DNA of 10,843 bases from Oscillospiraceae bacterium. GTDB taxonomy: Bacteria > Bacillota > Clostridia > UBA1381. Position numbers and translations under genes: made by a program. The DNA lies in contig JAFLUR010000052.1 of the NCBI GenBank assembly GCA_022508725.1, positions 1 through 10,843 of the forward strand, in the 5' to 3' direction. The notes under the pieces are model-generated. The model made no database searches. It saw only the letters and a program-made list of their open reading frames with translations, and was not told the DNA's origin. This document shows, in pieces, positions 1 through 7,107 of the stretch (position 1 is its first letter; each line of letters opens with the position of its first letter).

Positions 1-44
1 CTGCGGGAAAATATGCCAAAAAGATGATGATTGGAGGATACTAA
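1..44 (+). CDS. Possible C-terminal tail of an unidentified gene entering from the left
   Basis: Reading from base 3, thirteen sense codons (AGKYAKKMMIGGY) end in TAA at 42-44. The residue mix looks like an ordinary protein end, and the next real gene starts almost 300 bases later. The fragment is too short to name. A second frame, starting at base 2, stays open to a TAA at 109-111 and gives a cysteine-containing peptide that looks less natural. I favour the first frame only weakly, and both could be non-coding. Confidence 0.25.
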   Translation, partial: AGKYAKKMMIGGY

Positions 45-45
45 A

Positions 46-133
46 CAGGCTCTTAGGCGTAAACGCCCCCGAACGCACTATTTTTTCGCCTGGTTGCATG
101 GGTAAGCAATAAAACGAAATTTTATGACCAACC
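46..133 (+). other. Hairpin-rich non-coding stretch, possible upstream-gene 3' end or small RNA
   Basis: Several complementary segments are packed together. CAGGC (46-50) can pair with GCCTG (88-92) around a GGCG-TAAA-CGCC hairpin (56-67). GGTTG (92-96) can pair with CAACC (129-133) around an ATAAAA/TTTTAT hairpin (109-125). A run of six T lies at 81-86, so a weak terminator for the gene to the left is possible, but no stem abuts the T run cleanly. It does not match the fluoride riboswitch pattern (no GATG-containing first hairpin, no matching pseudoknot), nor tmRNA, RNase P or SRP RNA as far as I can judge. The rest of the gene-free stretch, 134-246, is AT-rich and shows only a CATACT/AGTATG hairpin (184-201). 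Confidence 0.3.
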
Positions 134-246
134 GATTACATCTGAATTATTTTTTTATATTGATTTATTCGGTGTTTCCTTAACATACTCCCCGCAGTAT
201 GCATATCCTATAAAATTAATTTCCGCAATTATTATCGAACCATGAA

Positions 247-275
247 TTGACTGCGGCCGGATTTTGATGTATAAT
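247..275 (+). promoter_or_regulatory. Sigma-A-type promoter for the CLC transporter
   Basis: TTGACT (247-252) and TATAAT (270-275) are separated by exactly 17 bases. The -10 is a perfect consensus match and the -35 matches at five of six positions. Transcription would begin near 282, leaving a leader of about 55 bases before the ATG at 338. This suggests steady expression without an obvious activator. Confidence 0.85.
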
Positions 276-288
276 AAAATTCGGAGCA

Positions 289-330
289 GGCAAATATAAA
301 GATTGCCGACCGCCAAAAAAAATCCGGAGG
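289..330 (+). promoter_or_regulatory. Leader hairpin and ribosome binding site of the CLC gene
   Basis: GGCAA (289-293) and TTGCC (303-307) form a five-pair stem with a nine-base loop in the short leader. GGAGG (326-330) follows, seven bases before the ATG. The leader is too short for a full fluoride riboswitch plus expression platform. The hairpin may only stabilise the mRNA 5' end. Confidence 0.5.
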
Positions 331-337
331 TCATTTT

Positions 338-1606
338 ATGAAAAATTCTTATCATATATATTGGAAACATAAATACACAAAAATAAGAAATTATCTTTTT
401 TTGTTTCTCAAATGGATCTTAATAGCAACATCGGCCGGAATCACAGGCGGGATTATAGGCAGCATATTCTCTCTTGCGCTTTCTCATGCGACTTCATTCA
501 GAGAAAGCCACAGCGTAATAATTTATTTTCTGCCTCTCGGCGGACTTTTCATAGTATTTATATATAAAATAACAAAAATGTCCGAGATCGGAATAAATAA
601 TATTATCGAATCGATACGCACATCGGAAAAAGTCCCTTATATTCTTATACCCGTTATATTTATTGCCACATTGATAACGCATCTGTTAGGCGGTTCCGCA
701 GGCAGAGAGGGCGCCGCCCTTCAGCTCGGGGGAAGCATAGGATATAATATAGGGCGCGGCTTCCGTCTTGATAAAAAAGACCTTCATATTGCGGTACAAT
801 GCGGAATGAGCGCGGTGTTCGCCTCACTTTTCGGCACGCCCGTGACCGCCGCAATATTTGCGCTTGAGGTCATAAGCGTGGGAATTATTCACGGCTCCGC
901 GATACTGCCCTGTCTGCTTGCCGCCGTAATATCATCAAAAGCAGCGCTTATGGCGGGGATCGCACCGGAATGTTTTCCGCTTGATTCGATATACGCTCTA
1001 AATCACACAAACTTTATCCGCACATCCGTAACCGCCGCCGTGTGCGCCGTGGTAAGTATAATATTTTGCGGAAGTATGCATCGGTCGGAGCATATTTTCA
1101 AAAAATATCTTCCCAACCCGTACATACGCATATTTTGCGGCGGTTCGATAATCATTATCTTAACAATGCTGCTGAACACTTACGACTACAACGGCGCCGG
1201 TATGCATGTCATAGAACGGGCATTTGACGGCGAGTGTGTCCCTTACGCGTTTCTGCTTAAAATTATATTTACCGCCGTAACGATCGGGTGCGGCTTCAAA
1301 GGCGGCGAAATAGTGCCTACTTTCTTTATAGGCGCAACACTTGGCGCTGCTTTAGGGCATATATTCGGAGCGGACGCCGGTTTTTATGCGGCTGTGGGAC
1401 TTATTTCAATGTTCTGCGGAGTACTGAACTGTCCTCTTGCATCCATCATACTGAGCATCGAGCTTTTCGGCTCCGAGTCATTGGTGCTGTTCGCCCTTGC
1501 CGTCGGCATAAGCTATATCCTGTCGGGGTACTACGGTTTATATTCAAGTCAGAAGATTATCTATTCAAAGCTGAAATCAAAATATATCAATATAAACACA
1601 AAATAG
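338..1606 (+). CDS. CLC-family anion transporter, probably a fluoride/proton-antiporter-like subtype
   Basis: This is a 422-residue polytopic membrane protein of the CLC family, about the usual size for a bacterial CLC without C-terminal CBS domains. The gating-glutamate motif is GREG at 122-125 in a GGSAGREGAALQLGG context, with Glu124 the expected gate. The second signature is at 319-327, where GGEIVP replaces the classic GGxFxP, and the GSGIP motif near residue 85 is absent. From family knowledge, these departures resemble the CLC-F group, which exports fluoride in exchange for protons, rather than chloride CLCs. A position used as the internal proton glutamate in chloride exchangers appears to be Val178. 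The ATG at 338 is fixed by a GGAGG seven bases upstream. The gene is monocistronic, with its own promoter and terminator. CLC membership is near certain; fluoride specificity is inference, and no fluoride riboswitch is visible. Confidence 0.93.
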   Translation: MKNSYHIYWKHKYTKIRNYLFLFLKWILIATSAGITGGIIGSIFSLALSHATSFRESHSVIIYFLPLGGLFIVFIYKITKMSEIGINNIIESIRTSEKVPYILIPVIFIATLITHLLGGSAGREGAALQLGGSIGYNIGRGFRLDKKDLHIAVQCGMSAVFASLFGTPVTAAIFALEVISVGIIHGSAILPCLLAAVISSKAALMAGIAPECFPLDSIYALNHTNFIRTSVTAAVCAVVSIIFCGSMHRSEHIFKKYLPNPYIRIFCGGSIIIILTMLLNTYDYNGAGMHVIERAFDGECVPYAFLLKIIFTAVTIGCGFKGGEIVPTFFIGATLGAALGHIFGADAGFYAAVGLISMFCGVLNCPLASIILSIELFGSESLVLFALAVGISYILSGYYGLYSSQKIIYSKLKSKYININTK

Positions 1607-1612
1607 GCTTTT

Positions 1613-1665
1613 AAAAATCTCCCGCAGCTTTTTACGGCTTCAAAGCCGCTGCCGGAGATTTTTTT
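1613..1665. terminator. Strong bidirectional intrinsic terminator
   Basis: A ten-pair outer stem (1613-1622 with 1654-1663), one C/C mismatch, a five-pair GCAGC/GCTGC stem (1624-1628 with 1648-1652) and an inner GGCT/AGCC hairpin (1636-1639 with 1644-1647) form a long hairpin. It ends in a T run to 1665 on the plus strand and, through the A run at 1613-1617, in a T run on the minus strand. It sits between converging genes, so it should stop both the CLC transcript and the leftward ttcA transcript. Confidence 0.92.
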
Positions 1666-1684
1666 ATCCCGAAATATTAATCTT

Positions 1685-2539
1685 TCATGTTTCACTGTCG
1701 GTACAGGGCTTGCGTTCATCATAATCGTCAAGAAAATTATATGAACGCTCGTTATCATGATATCCTATGATTGTTGTAAGATTGATATTTTGAACACTGT
1801 TAAAAATATTCATATCAATATACCTGCTTGTATTTCTGAACTGTGTGATAAGCTGTTTCATTTCCTGCCTTTTTGAATTTTCCGCCCCATGCTTTGTATA
1901 GTTTTCGGTAAACCGGCAGGCGCACTCTATAAAGTGCAGATCGTTGTGAGCTGCCCATGCGACAATATCCTTTTCCTTTACCATATACATCGGACGTATC
2001 AGCTCCATGCCCGGATGATTTGTGCTGTACAGTTTCGGCATCATGGTCTGAACCTGCGCGCTGTACAGCATACCCATCAATATCGTCTCTATAACATCGT
2101 CAAAATGATGTCCCAGCGCTATCTTATTGCAGCCGAGCCTTTGAGCCTCCTTGTAAAGATAACCCCTTCTCATTCTCGCGCAAAGATAGCACGGGTGATC
2201 GTCAACATTTACAACGGAATTGAAAATCTCCGTATCGAATATATGCACCGGTATATTCAATATTTCGGCATTGTGTTCGATCATTCTGCGGTTTTCTTCA
2301 TTATATCCGGGATCCATAACGATATATTCCGCCTCAAACTCAATAATCCCGTGCCGCCTGATCTCCTGCATACATTTTGCCATAAGCATGGAGTCCTTTC
2401 CGCCCGAAATACACACGGCGATTTTATCTCCCTCTTTTATCATTTGATAACGGCTTATTGCCTTTGTGAATTTTCGCCATATATTCTTACGATATGTCGT
2501 TATTATGCTTTTTTCAATATCCCTGTATCTTTCGCACAT
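1685..2539 (-). CDS. ttcA: TtcA-like PP-loop tRNA 2-thiocytidine synthetase
   Basis: A cytoplasmic PP-loop ATPase predicted to activate a tRNA cytidine by adenylation and replace its oxygen with sulphur (2-thiocytidine at position 32 in characterised TtcA). Counting from the start chosen here (284 residues), the ATP-binding SGGKDS is at 45-50. An iron-sulphur-type CxxC is at 117-120, followed by an arginine-rich stretch, then GHHFDDVIET at 143-152. Further cysteines form a CxC at 206-208, where E. coli TtcA has its third cluster ligand. The family fit is good; tRNA specificity in this organism is inferred. I chose the ATG at 2539 because GAGGTGG lies seven bases upstream (2547-2553). An ATG at 2566 would add nine residues but has no ribosome site. 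It is the last gene of the kinase-fabV-ttcA group and ends at the shared terminator. Confidence 0.88.
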   Translation of the reverse strand: MCERYRDIEKSIITTYRKNIWRKFTKAISRYQMIKEGDKIAVCISGGKDSMLMAKCMQEIRRHGIIEFEAEYIVMDPGYNEENRRMIEHNAEILNIPVHIFDTEIFNSVVNVDDHPCYLCARMRRGYLYKEAQRLGCNKIALGHHFDDVIETILMGMLYSAQVQTMMPKLYSTNHPGMELIRPMYMVKEKDIVAWAAHNDLHFIECACRFTENYTKHGAENSKRQEMKQLITQFRNTSRYIDMNIFNSVQNINLTTIIGYHDNERSYNFLDDYDERKPCTDSET

Positions 2540-2572
2540 CGCTTTACCACCTCTTTTGATAAGCATATCGTT

Positions 2573-3751
2573 TTATGAAAGGCTCGGTATCTCCGCGATC
2601 GTTTCGGTTTCCGCGTCATAATCCACTCCGACCGCGCCGAACCCGAATAATTTATAAAAATCATCCCAATATCCGTCGATATCGGCATATTCGTTTATAT
2701 TATCGTTTGATATTTTATTCCATGCGTCCGATACTTCCTTTTGAATATCCTCCCGCATTTCCCAATCGTCCATCCGAATTCTTCCTTCGCTGTCAAGCGG
2801 AACATCTCCTCCGAAAAGCTTTTCGTTAAACAGCCTGTACATCTGCTCGATACAACCCTCATGATTGCCCTTTTTCTTCATGATCTTATAAAGTATGGAT
2901 ATATACAAGGGAACGACCGGTATCGCCGCGCTTGACTGCGTAACGAGTGCCTTATTTACCGATACATACGCATTAACGCCGTCAAATTCCGTATTTATCT
3001 CATCAGCCGTTTTATGCAAATGCGCCTTTGCGCGTCCTATCGAACCGTCAAAATATATACTGTGCGTGAGTGAAGGACCTATATACGAATATGCGACCGT
3101 CACCGCGCCGTCATCAAGCGCATCGGCAGCTTTAAGCGCCTTTATCCAGTCTTTCCAGTCCTCTCCGCCCATGACCTTTACCGTATGGCGTATCTCCTCA
3201 TCGGTAGCCGCAGTCACGGTCACTTCAGAAAGCTGTCTTGTTTTAAGATCTATGGTCTTGTTTGTATAATCTCCGCCCGTTGTTTTAAGCACGGACGTAT
3301 AGACCGTTCCGTCCTTATCGGTGCGTCTCGGAGCCGCCAGACTGTAAATCACCATGTCGATTTTTCCGAGGTCTTTCTTTATCATGTCAATGACTTGATT
3401 TTTAACCGCCTCGGAATATGCGTCACCGTTCACCGTTTTCGCATATAATCCTTCCGCCGCGGCGAATTCCTCAAACGCCGCAGTATTGTACCAGCCGGAT
3501 GAAGCGGTTCTTTTTTCATCGCCCTGTTTGTCGAATATAACGCCTATCGTTGCCGCTCCTCCCGAAAATGCCGCCGTTATCCTTGATGCAAGACCGTATC
3601 CCATCGACGCGCCTATGACCAATACCTTTTTGGCTCCGTCCGTGCGCGGCTTTGACTTTACATAATCGATCTGAGCCTTTACCTCCGCCCTGCACCCTTC
3701 CGGATGAGATGTTGTGCAAATAAATCCTCTTACTTTCGGTTTTACTACCAT
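2573..3751 (-). CDS. fabV: Trans-2-enoyl-[ACP]/CoA reductase FabV (Ter)
   Basis: A 392-residue NADH-dependent enoyl reductase, close to the usual length of about 400. It reduces the trans-2 double bond of enoyl-ACP in the last step of fatty acid elongation, or crotonyl-CoA to butyryl-CoA in the Ter variant. The nucleotide-binding motif GASMGYGLA is at 47-55, and an acidic residue (FDK, 73-75) after the second strand suits NADH. The family's Tyr-X8-Lys active site is Tyr233 and Lys242, with a second conserved tyrosine at 223. The segment VNKALVTQSSAAIPVVPLYI (265-284) is typical of the substrate pocket. The start is set by GGAGG at 3760-3764, eight bases before ATG. That ribosome site sits directly after the kinase stop codon, only 16 bases between the genes. 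Whether it serves lipid synthesis or butyrate formation cannot be decided from sequence. Confidence 0.96.
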   Translation of the reverse strand: MVVKPKVRGFICTTSHPEGCRAEVKAQIDYVKSKPRTDGAKKVLVIGASMGYGLASRITAAFSGGAATIGVIFDKQGDEKRTASSGWYNTAAFEEFAAAEGLYAKTVNGDAYSEAVKNQVIDMIKKDLGKIDMVIYSLAAPRRTDKDGTVYTSVLKTTGGDYTNKTIDLKTRQLSEVTVTAATDEEIRHTVKVMGGEDWKDWIKALKAADALDDGAVTVAYSYIGPSLTHSIYFDGSIGRAKAHLHKTADEINTEFDGVNAYVSVNKALVTQSSAAIPVVPLYISILYKIMKKKGNHEGCIEQMYRLFNEKLFGGDVPLDSEGRIRMDDWEMREDIQKEVSDAWNKISNDNINEYADIDGYWDDFYKLFGFGAVGVDYDAETETIAEIPSLS

Positions 3752-3767
3752 AACTTATTCCTCCGTT

Positions 3768-6700
3768 TTAAAAAATTTGGTTTAAAATATTTTTCAGCAG
3801 TGAAACATCGATCGGCTTGTTGATATGAAAATCCATGCCGGACTCAATGGATTTTTTCTCATCCTCATCAAATGCGTTCGCGGTCATTGCTATTACGGGC
3901 ACACTCCGCGCATACTCCTTATCCGATGTGCGGATAAGTCTTGTTGCCTCAAGTCCGTCCATGATCGGCATTCTTATATCCATGAACACGGCATTGTAAT
4001 ATCCCGACGGTTTTTCGGTAAATTTATCAACGGCTGTTCTGCCGTTCTCCGCCGTTTCGACCGTGAGTCCGAATGATTCGAGAACATTTACCGCGATCTC
4101 CGTATTTATTTCATCATCTTCCGCCAAAAGGACTACCTTTCCGTCAAATCTGATATTCTCCTTTACGGTTTTTTTCTGCTCTCCGCCCTTATTATCGGGA
4201 TTGATCGCAAAATCCGCGCTGAAGAAGAAATCGGATCCCTTTCCGATCTCGCTCTCAACCTCAAGTATACCGCCCATCATATGTACAAGATTGCTGCTTA
4301 TTGCCAGTCCGAGACCTGTTCCGCCGAATTTTTTGACCGTGTTGTTTTCAGCCTGCTCAAAGGACTGGAATATCTTGACCTGATTTTCCTCGCTTATTCC
4401 CACTCCGTTATCCTTCACCGAAAATCTCACATTCACGGAATCGTTTCCGACGTCCGTTTCTTCAACCGTCATAATCACCTTTCCCGTGCCGTCCGTCGGC
4501 GTGAATTTAAGAGCGTTGCCGGCTATATTGACAAGCACCTGTTTTAATCTCAGACTGTCACCTATGATAAAGTCCTTATCTATATGAGTTATAAGCTCAA
4601 AATTTATGTTCTTTTCTTCCGCCTGAGGCCTTATAAGAATATCTATCGAAGAAATCAGCTCCGATAATATAAACGGCTCGTTTATAACCGACATTTTTCC
4701 GCTTTCTATCCTTGACATATCGAGAATATCGTTTATAAGCGACAAAAGATAATTTGCGGAAACCGTTATCTTGCCGAGACATTCCCGTACCTTTTCATCG
4801 TCTCCCACCGCCTCCTTCGCGATGTTTGTCATGCCTATGATGGCATTCATGGGAGTCCTTATTTCATGCGACATATTTGAAAGAAAATTCGATTTTGCGC
4901 GGCTTGCGCTGTCCACGTCTATTTTATTCATATTCATGGACAATACCTTTGAAATTTCTTTAAGCGTATTCTTCATTTCATCGGTCCATTCGAACTTCCT
5001 TTTCTCATGCTCGAATACAAACCCTCTTTTAAACACGCCTTTATCATGGATCCCGATAAAAACAGAGGCGATCTTATTCGGGTCGGGAACTCTGAGCCGG
5101 AAATCATCGGAAAATTTTTCAAAAAGCTCGGGAGTCATTTCAAACATACCGTCTTTCATGCAGCTCTGCATCATCAGCTGCAAATCATTCTTTTCAACAT
5201 GATAATTTCTCAAAACATCATAACCTCTTATATCGGCGCACCACTGATATGAAATATTGTTGGTAAGAAAATTAAGGTCGGTTTCTATCACGCTTATTTT
5301 ACCGATACCGAACTCATGTCCTATATGCGAAAGAAGTATGTTTATTGTGCTTTTCAAATTCTTGCTGTTTTCGAGAACGGAAAAAACGAACATAAGCATA
5401 TTATCGGCGCTCGACCGGTCCGAATCTTCCTTAACATTGAAGGTATCCCTTCTCGGCAAATACTCTTCCTCTCTGCCGTTTCCGATCATTCCCTTTATTT
5501 CGCGGTATGACGACACATATTCCATATCGTTTGCCAGCATATATGACAGCGTAACGTCCGCTTTTTCGAAAAGTCCTTTGTAGTCGGTGCAGCCGTCAAG
5601 CGTTTCGGCAAAGCCCGCCGCTATCCGGACCGTTATATTTTTATCATCGATAATATGTATATTATTGACCTGTTCATACATACGCTTTATGATACCGTCA
5701 ATTCTGCCATGCTCCTCATGCGTAATAAACATCATAAATTCCACGCCGTTGAGACGCGCGGCAATATCATTCACATTTACAATCCCCGACATTATCCTGG
5801 CAACCTCCGAAATAATAAGATCACCGAACATATATCCGTAGGATTCGTTTATGGTTTGAATATTGTTTATACTCATTATTATAAGAGCGCATACCTCTGT
5901 GTCGGATTTTTCCGAAAGATATTTCGATATATGCTTTTCCGCCGCCTCTCCCGTGTACAGCTTTGTAAGCTTATCGCGCTGCATGGAATCCATAAGCTCG
6001 GACAGCCTGCGCTTTTCGCTCGATATATCGCTCATTTTGCCGATTATCTTCACCGGCACGCTGCCGCTGAACATAGTCTTTCCCTCTATCCTAAACCATG
6101 TGTATTTATCCGCTCCGACACCCGTGATTATGCGTACCTCCGCGGGCTTATCCGAATTTCCGCGCAAAAATTTCATATATTTTTCGGTGTCCTCCGACGA
6201 CGCGATATCTCCGACGCGTATCTTCGGTATGTAATCGTAATATTTTTTTGTATCCTCGCCCTGCTTTCCGTAAAGAGTCATAACATCCCGAGTAATGTCA
6301 TATTCAAAAATAATATCCGATACCGATGAAAGAGCGATCTCATAGCGCTCCCGTTCCTCGGCAAGATGGACCTGCAGATTATGCTGCCGGGTAAGATTGT
6401 TTATCGAGTTTATAACTATTGATATTACAACAAAGGAAATAACGGCATATTCAATAGTCAGACTGCTTGCGTATGTAAAAAACCACCGCATGGCGCTCCA
6501 ATCCGTTCCGAGAGACTCCGCCTCGCCCGGCGCCCGCAGATACAATGCAACAATCATATACACATATCCCGCGCATATCGCGCACACCGTAAGCTTCTTA
6601 TCATAATAAAGACAGGTGAGCAGCAATATAAGCGAATATGTTATCCATATCCCCATCGTATCATCGGATGCAAGGACAGTCATCAGCAGTCCGATAGACA

Positions 6701-6974
6701 TGACCACATAATATTTGAGAAATTCTGAAGATACCTTAATTACTTTAAGCAGAACTGTCGGGATAATGCATATAACCGTTCCCAGTACGCTCATAAACGC
6801 AAGCACTTTGTAATCCACATGAAATAAGCTCGCCTTGTTTCCGATAAATATAAAAAGAAACGAAATAGGCAGAAACAAAAGTATTCTGCATATTATACCG
6901 TTCATATGCTTGTCGGCATTTTCAAAATAAGTCTTTATATCCGTATTGTATTCGTTTTCCGTATTGTTATTCAT
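3768..6974 (-). CDS. Membrane-bound hybrid sensor histidine kinase with PAS, degenerate GGDEF, GAF-like and receiver domains
   Basis: A 1068-residue hybrid sensor kinase. In order: about six membrane segments within residues 27-190, a short helical linker, a PAS-like domain (about 210-320), a GGDEF-type fold (about 335-490), a GAF-like region (about 525-685), HisKA, HATPase and a C-terminal receiver. The phosphorylated histidine is His703 in the H-box SHEIRTPMN. ATP-site motifs are the N-box around 816-820, DNGVG (855-859) and GGTGLGL (884-890). The receiver has the acidic pair 953-954, phospho-acceptor Asp999, Thr1031 and Lys1053, so it should be active. In the GGDEF fold the signature reads LNGVEF (408-413) and the metal-binding aspartate in the first strand is Ser, so diguanylate cyclase activity is unlikely. 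There is no HPt or DNA-binding output, so a partner must be encoded elsewhere. It heads the fabV-ttcA group. GAF and PAS assignments are by overall pattern only. Confidence 0.92.
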   Translation of the reverse strand: MNNNTENEYNTDIKTYFENADKHMNGIICRILLFLPISFLFIFIGNKASLFHVDYKVLAFMSVLGTVICIIPTVLLKVIKVSSEFLKYYVVMSIGLLMTVLASDDTMGIWITYSLILLLTCLYYDKKLTVCAICAGYVYMIVALYLRAPGEAESLGTDWSAMRWFFTYASSLTIEYAVISFVVISIVINSINNLTRQHNLQVHLAEERERYEIALSSVSDIIFEYDITRDVMTLYGKQGEDTKKYYDYIPKIRVGDIASSEDTEKYMKFLRGNSDKPAEVRIITGVGADKYTWFRIEGKTMFSGSVPVKIIGKMSDISSEKRRLSELMDSMQRDKLTKLYTGEAAEKHISKYLSEKSDTEVCALIIMSINNIQTINESYGYMFGDLIISEVARIMSGIVNVNDIAARLNGVEFMMFITHEEHGRIDGIIKRMYEQVNNIHIIDDKNITVRIAAGFAETLDGCTDYKGLFEKADVTLSYMLANDMEYVSSYREIKGMIGNGREEEYLPRRDTFNVKEDSDRSSADNMLMFVFSVLENSKNLKSTINILLSHIGHEFGIGKISVIETDLNFLTNNISYQWCADIRGYDVLRNYHVEKNDLQLMMQSCMKDGMFEMTPELFEKFSDDFRLRVPDPNKIASVFIGIHDKGVFKRGFVFEHEKRKFEWTDEMKNTLKEISKVLSMNMNKIDVDSASRAKSNFLSNMSHEIRTPMNAIIGMTNIAKEAVGDDEKVRECLGKITVSANYLLSLINDILDMSRIESGKMSVINEPFILSELISSIDILIRPQAEEKNINFELITHIDKDFIIGDSLRLKQVLVNIAGNALKFTPTDGTGKVIMTVEETDVGNDSVNVRFSVKDNGVGISEENQVKIFQSFEQAENNTVKKFGGTGLGLAISSNLVHMMGGILEVESEIGKGSDFFFSADFAINPDNKGGEQKKTVKENIRFDGKVVLLAEDDEINTEIAVNVLESFGLTVETAENGRTAVDKFTEKPSGYYNAVFMDIRMPIMDGLEATRLIRTSDKEYARSVPVIAMTANAFDEDEKKSIESGMDFHINKPIDVSLLKNILNQIF

Positions 6975-6980
6975 CTTAAT

Positions 6981-6995
6981 ATATCACCCCGATAT
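6981..6995 (-). promoter_or_regulatory. Kinase ribosome binding site in a small hairpin
   Basis: In the minus-strand leader of the kinase gene, ATATC and GATAT (positions 6991-6995 and 6981-6985) flank a GGGGT loop, and GGGGTGAT is the only ribosome site in reach of the ATG at 6974. This site is weaker than the GGAGG sites of most neighbours. A five-pair AT-rich stem is only marginally stable, so an effect on translation is speculative. Confidence 0.4.
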
Positions 6996-7028
6996 CCCCG
7001 AACAATCTGTATATCCCGTAATACACTT

Positions 7029-7058
7029 ATTATATCATACCGCACCTCAATATTGCAA
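7029..7058 (-). promoter_or_regulatory. Extended -10 promoter for the kinase-fabV-ttcA operon
   Basis: On the minus strand TTGCAA (7058-7053) is followed after 18 bases by TATAAT (7034-7029), preceded by TGA, making an extended TGnTATAAT -10. Transcription would start near 7022, about 47 bases before the kinase ATG. No clear intrinsic terminator is seen after comM in 6975-7107, so read-through from the upstream group may add to this promoter. Confidence 0.75.
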
Positions 7059-7107
7059 CATAAAAATCCAAAATATACTCACTGCCGCGGTCCGGTGCTC
7101 CGCAACC

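Noticed and set aside
170..183. 14-base match CGGTGTTTCCTTAA shared with 10050-10063
   Set aside because: One copy is the coding end of rnhB and the other is intergenic. A single 14-base match in a window of this size is within chance, and the flanks do not match.
20..337. Fluoride riboswitch upstream of the CLC gene
   Set aside because: GATG occurs at 24-30 and near 266, but neither sits in the required hairpin and pseudoknot arrangement. The predicted transcript starts after both.
155..370. Small minus-strand frame of 71 codons in the left intergenic region
   Set aside because: It runs across the CLC promoter and start codon from the opposite side, has no ribosome site, and its composition is that of AT-rich non-coding DNA.
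1889..2578. Long plus-strand open frame antisense to ttcA, 229 codons
   Set aside because: The minus strand encodes a clear PP-loop protein here. The antisense frame has no ribosome site and no recognisable motif, and looks like a by-product of codon bias.
5655..6329. Plus-strand open frame of 224 codons opposite the kinase PAS/GGDEF region
   Set aside because: Same reasoning: the minus strand reads through coherent domains, and the antisense frame has no supporting signals.
6975..7107. Terminator between comM and the kinase gene
   Set aside because: GC-rich complementary bits (CGG/CCG, GCGG/CCGC near 7084-7103) exist, but no stem is followed by a T run on the minus strand.
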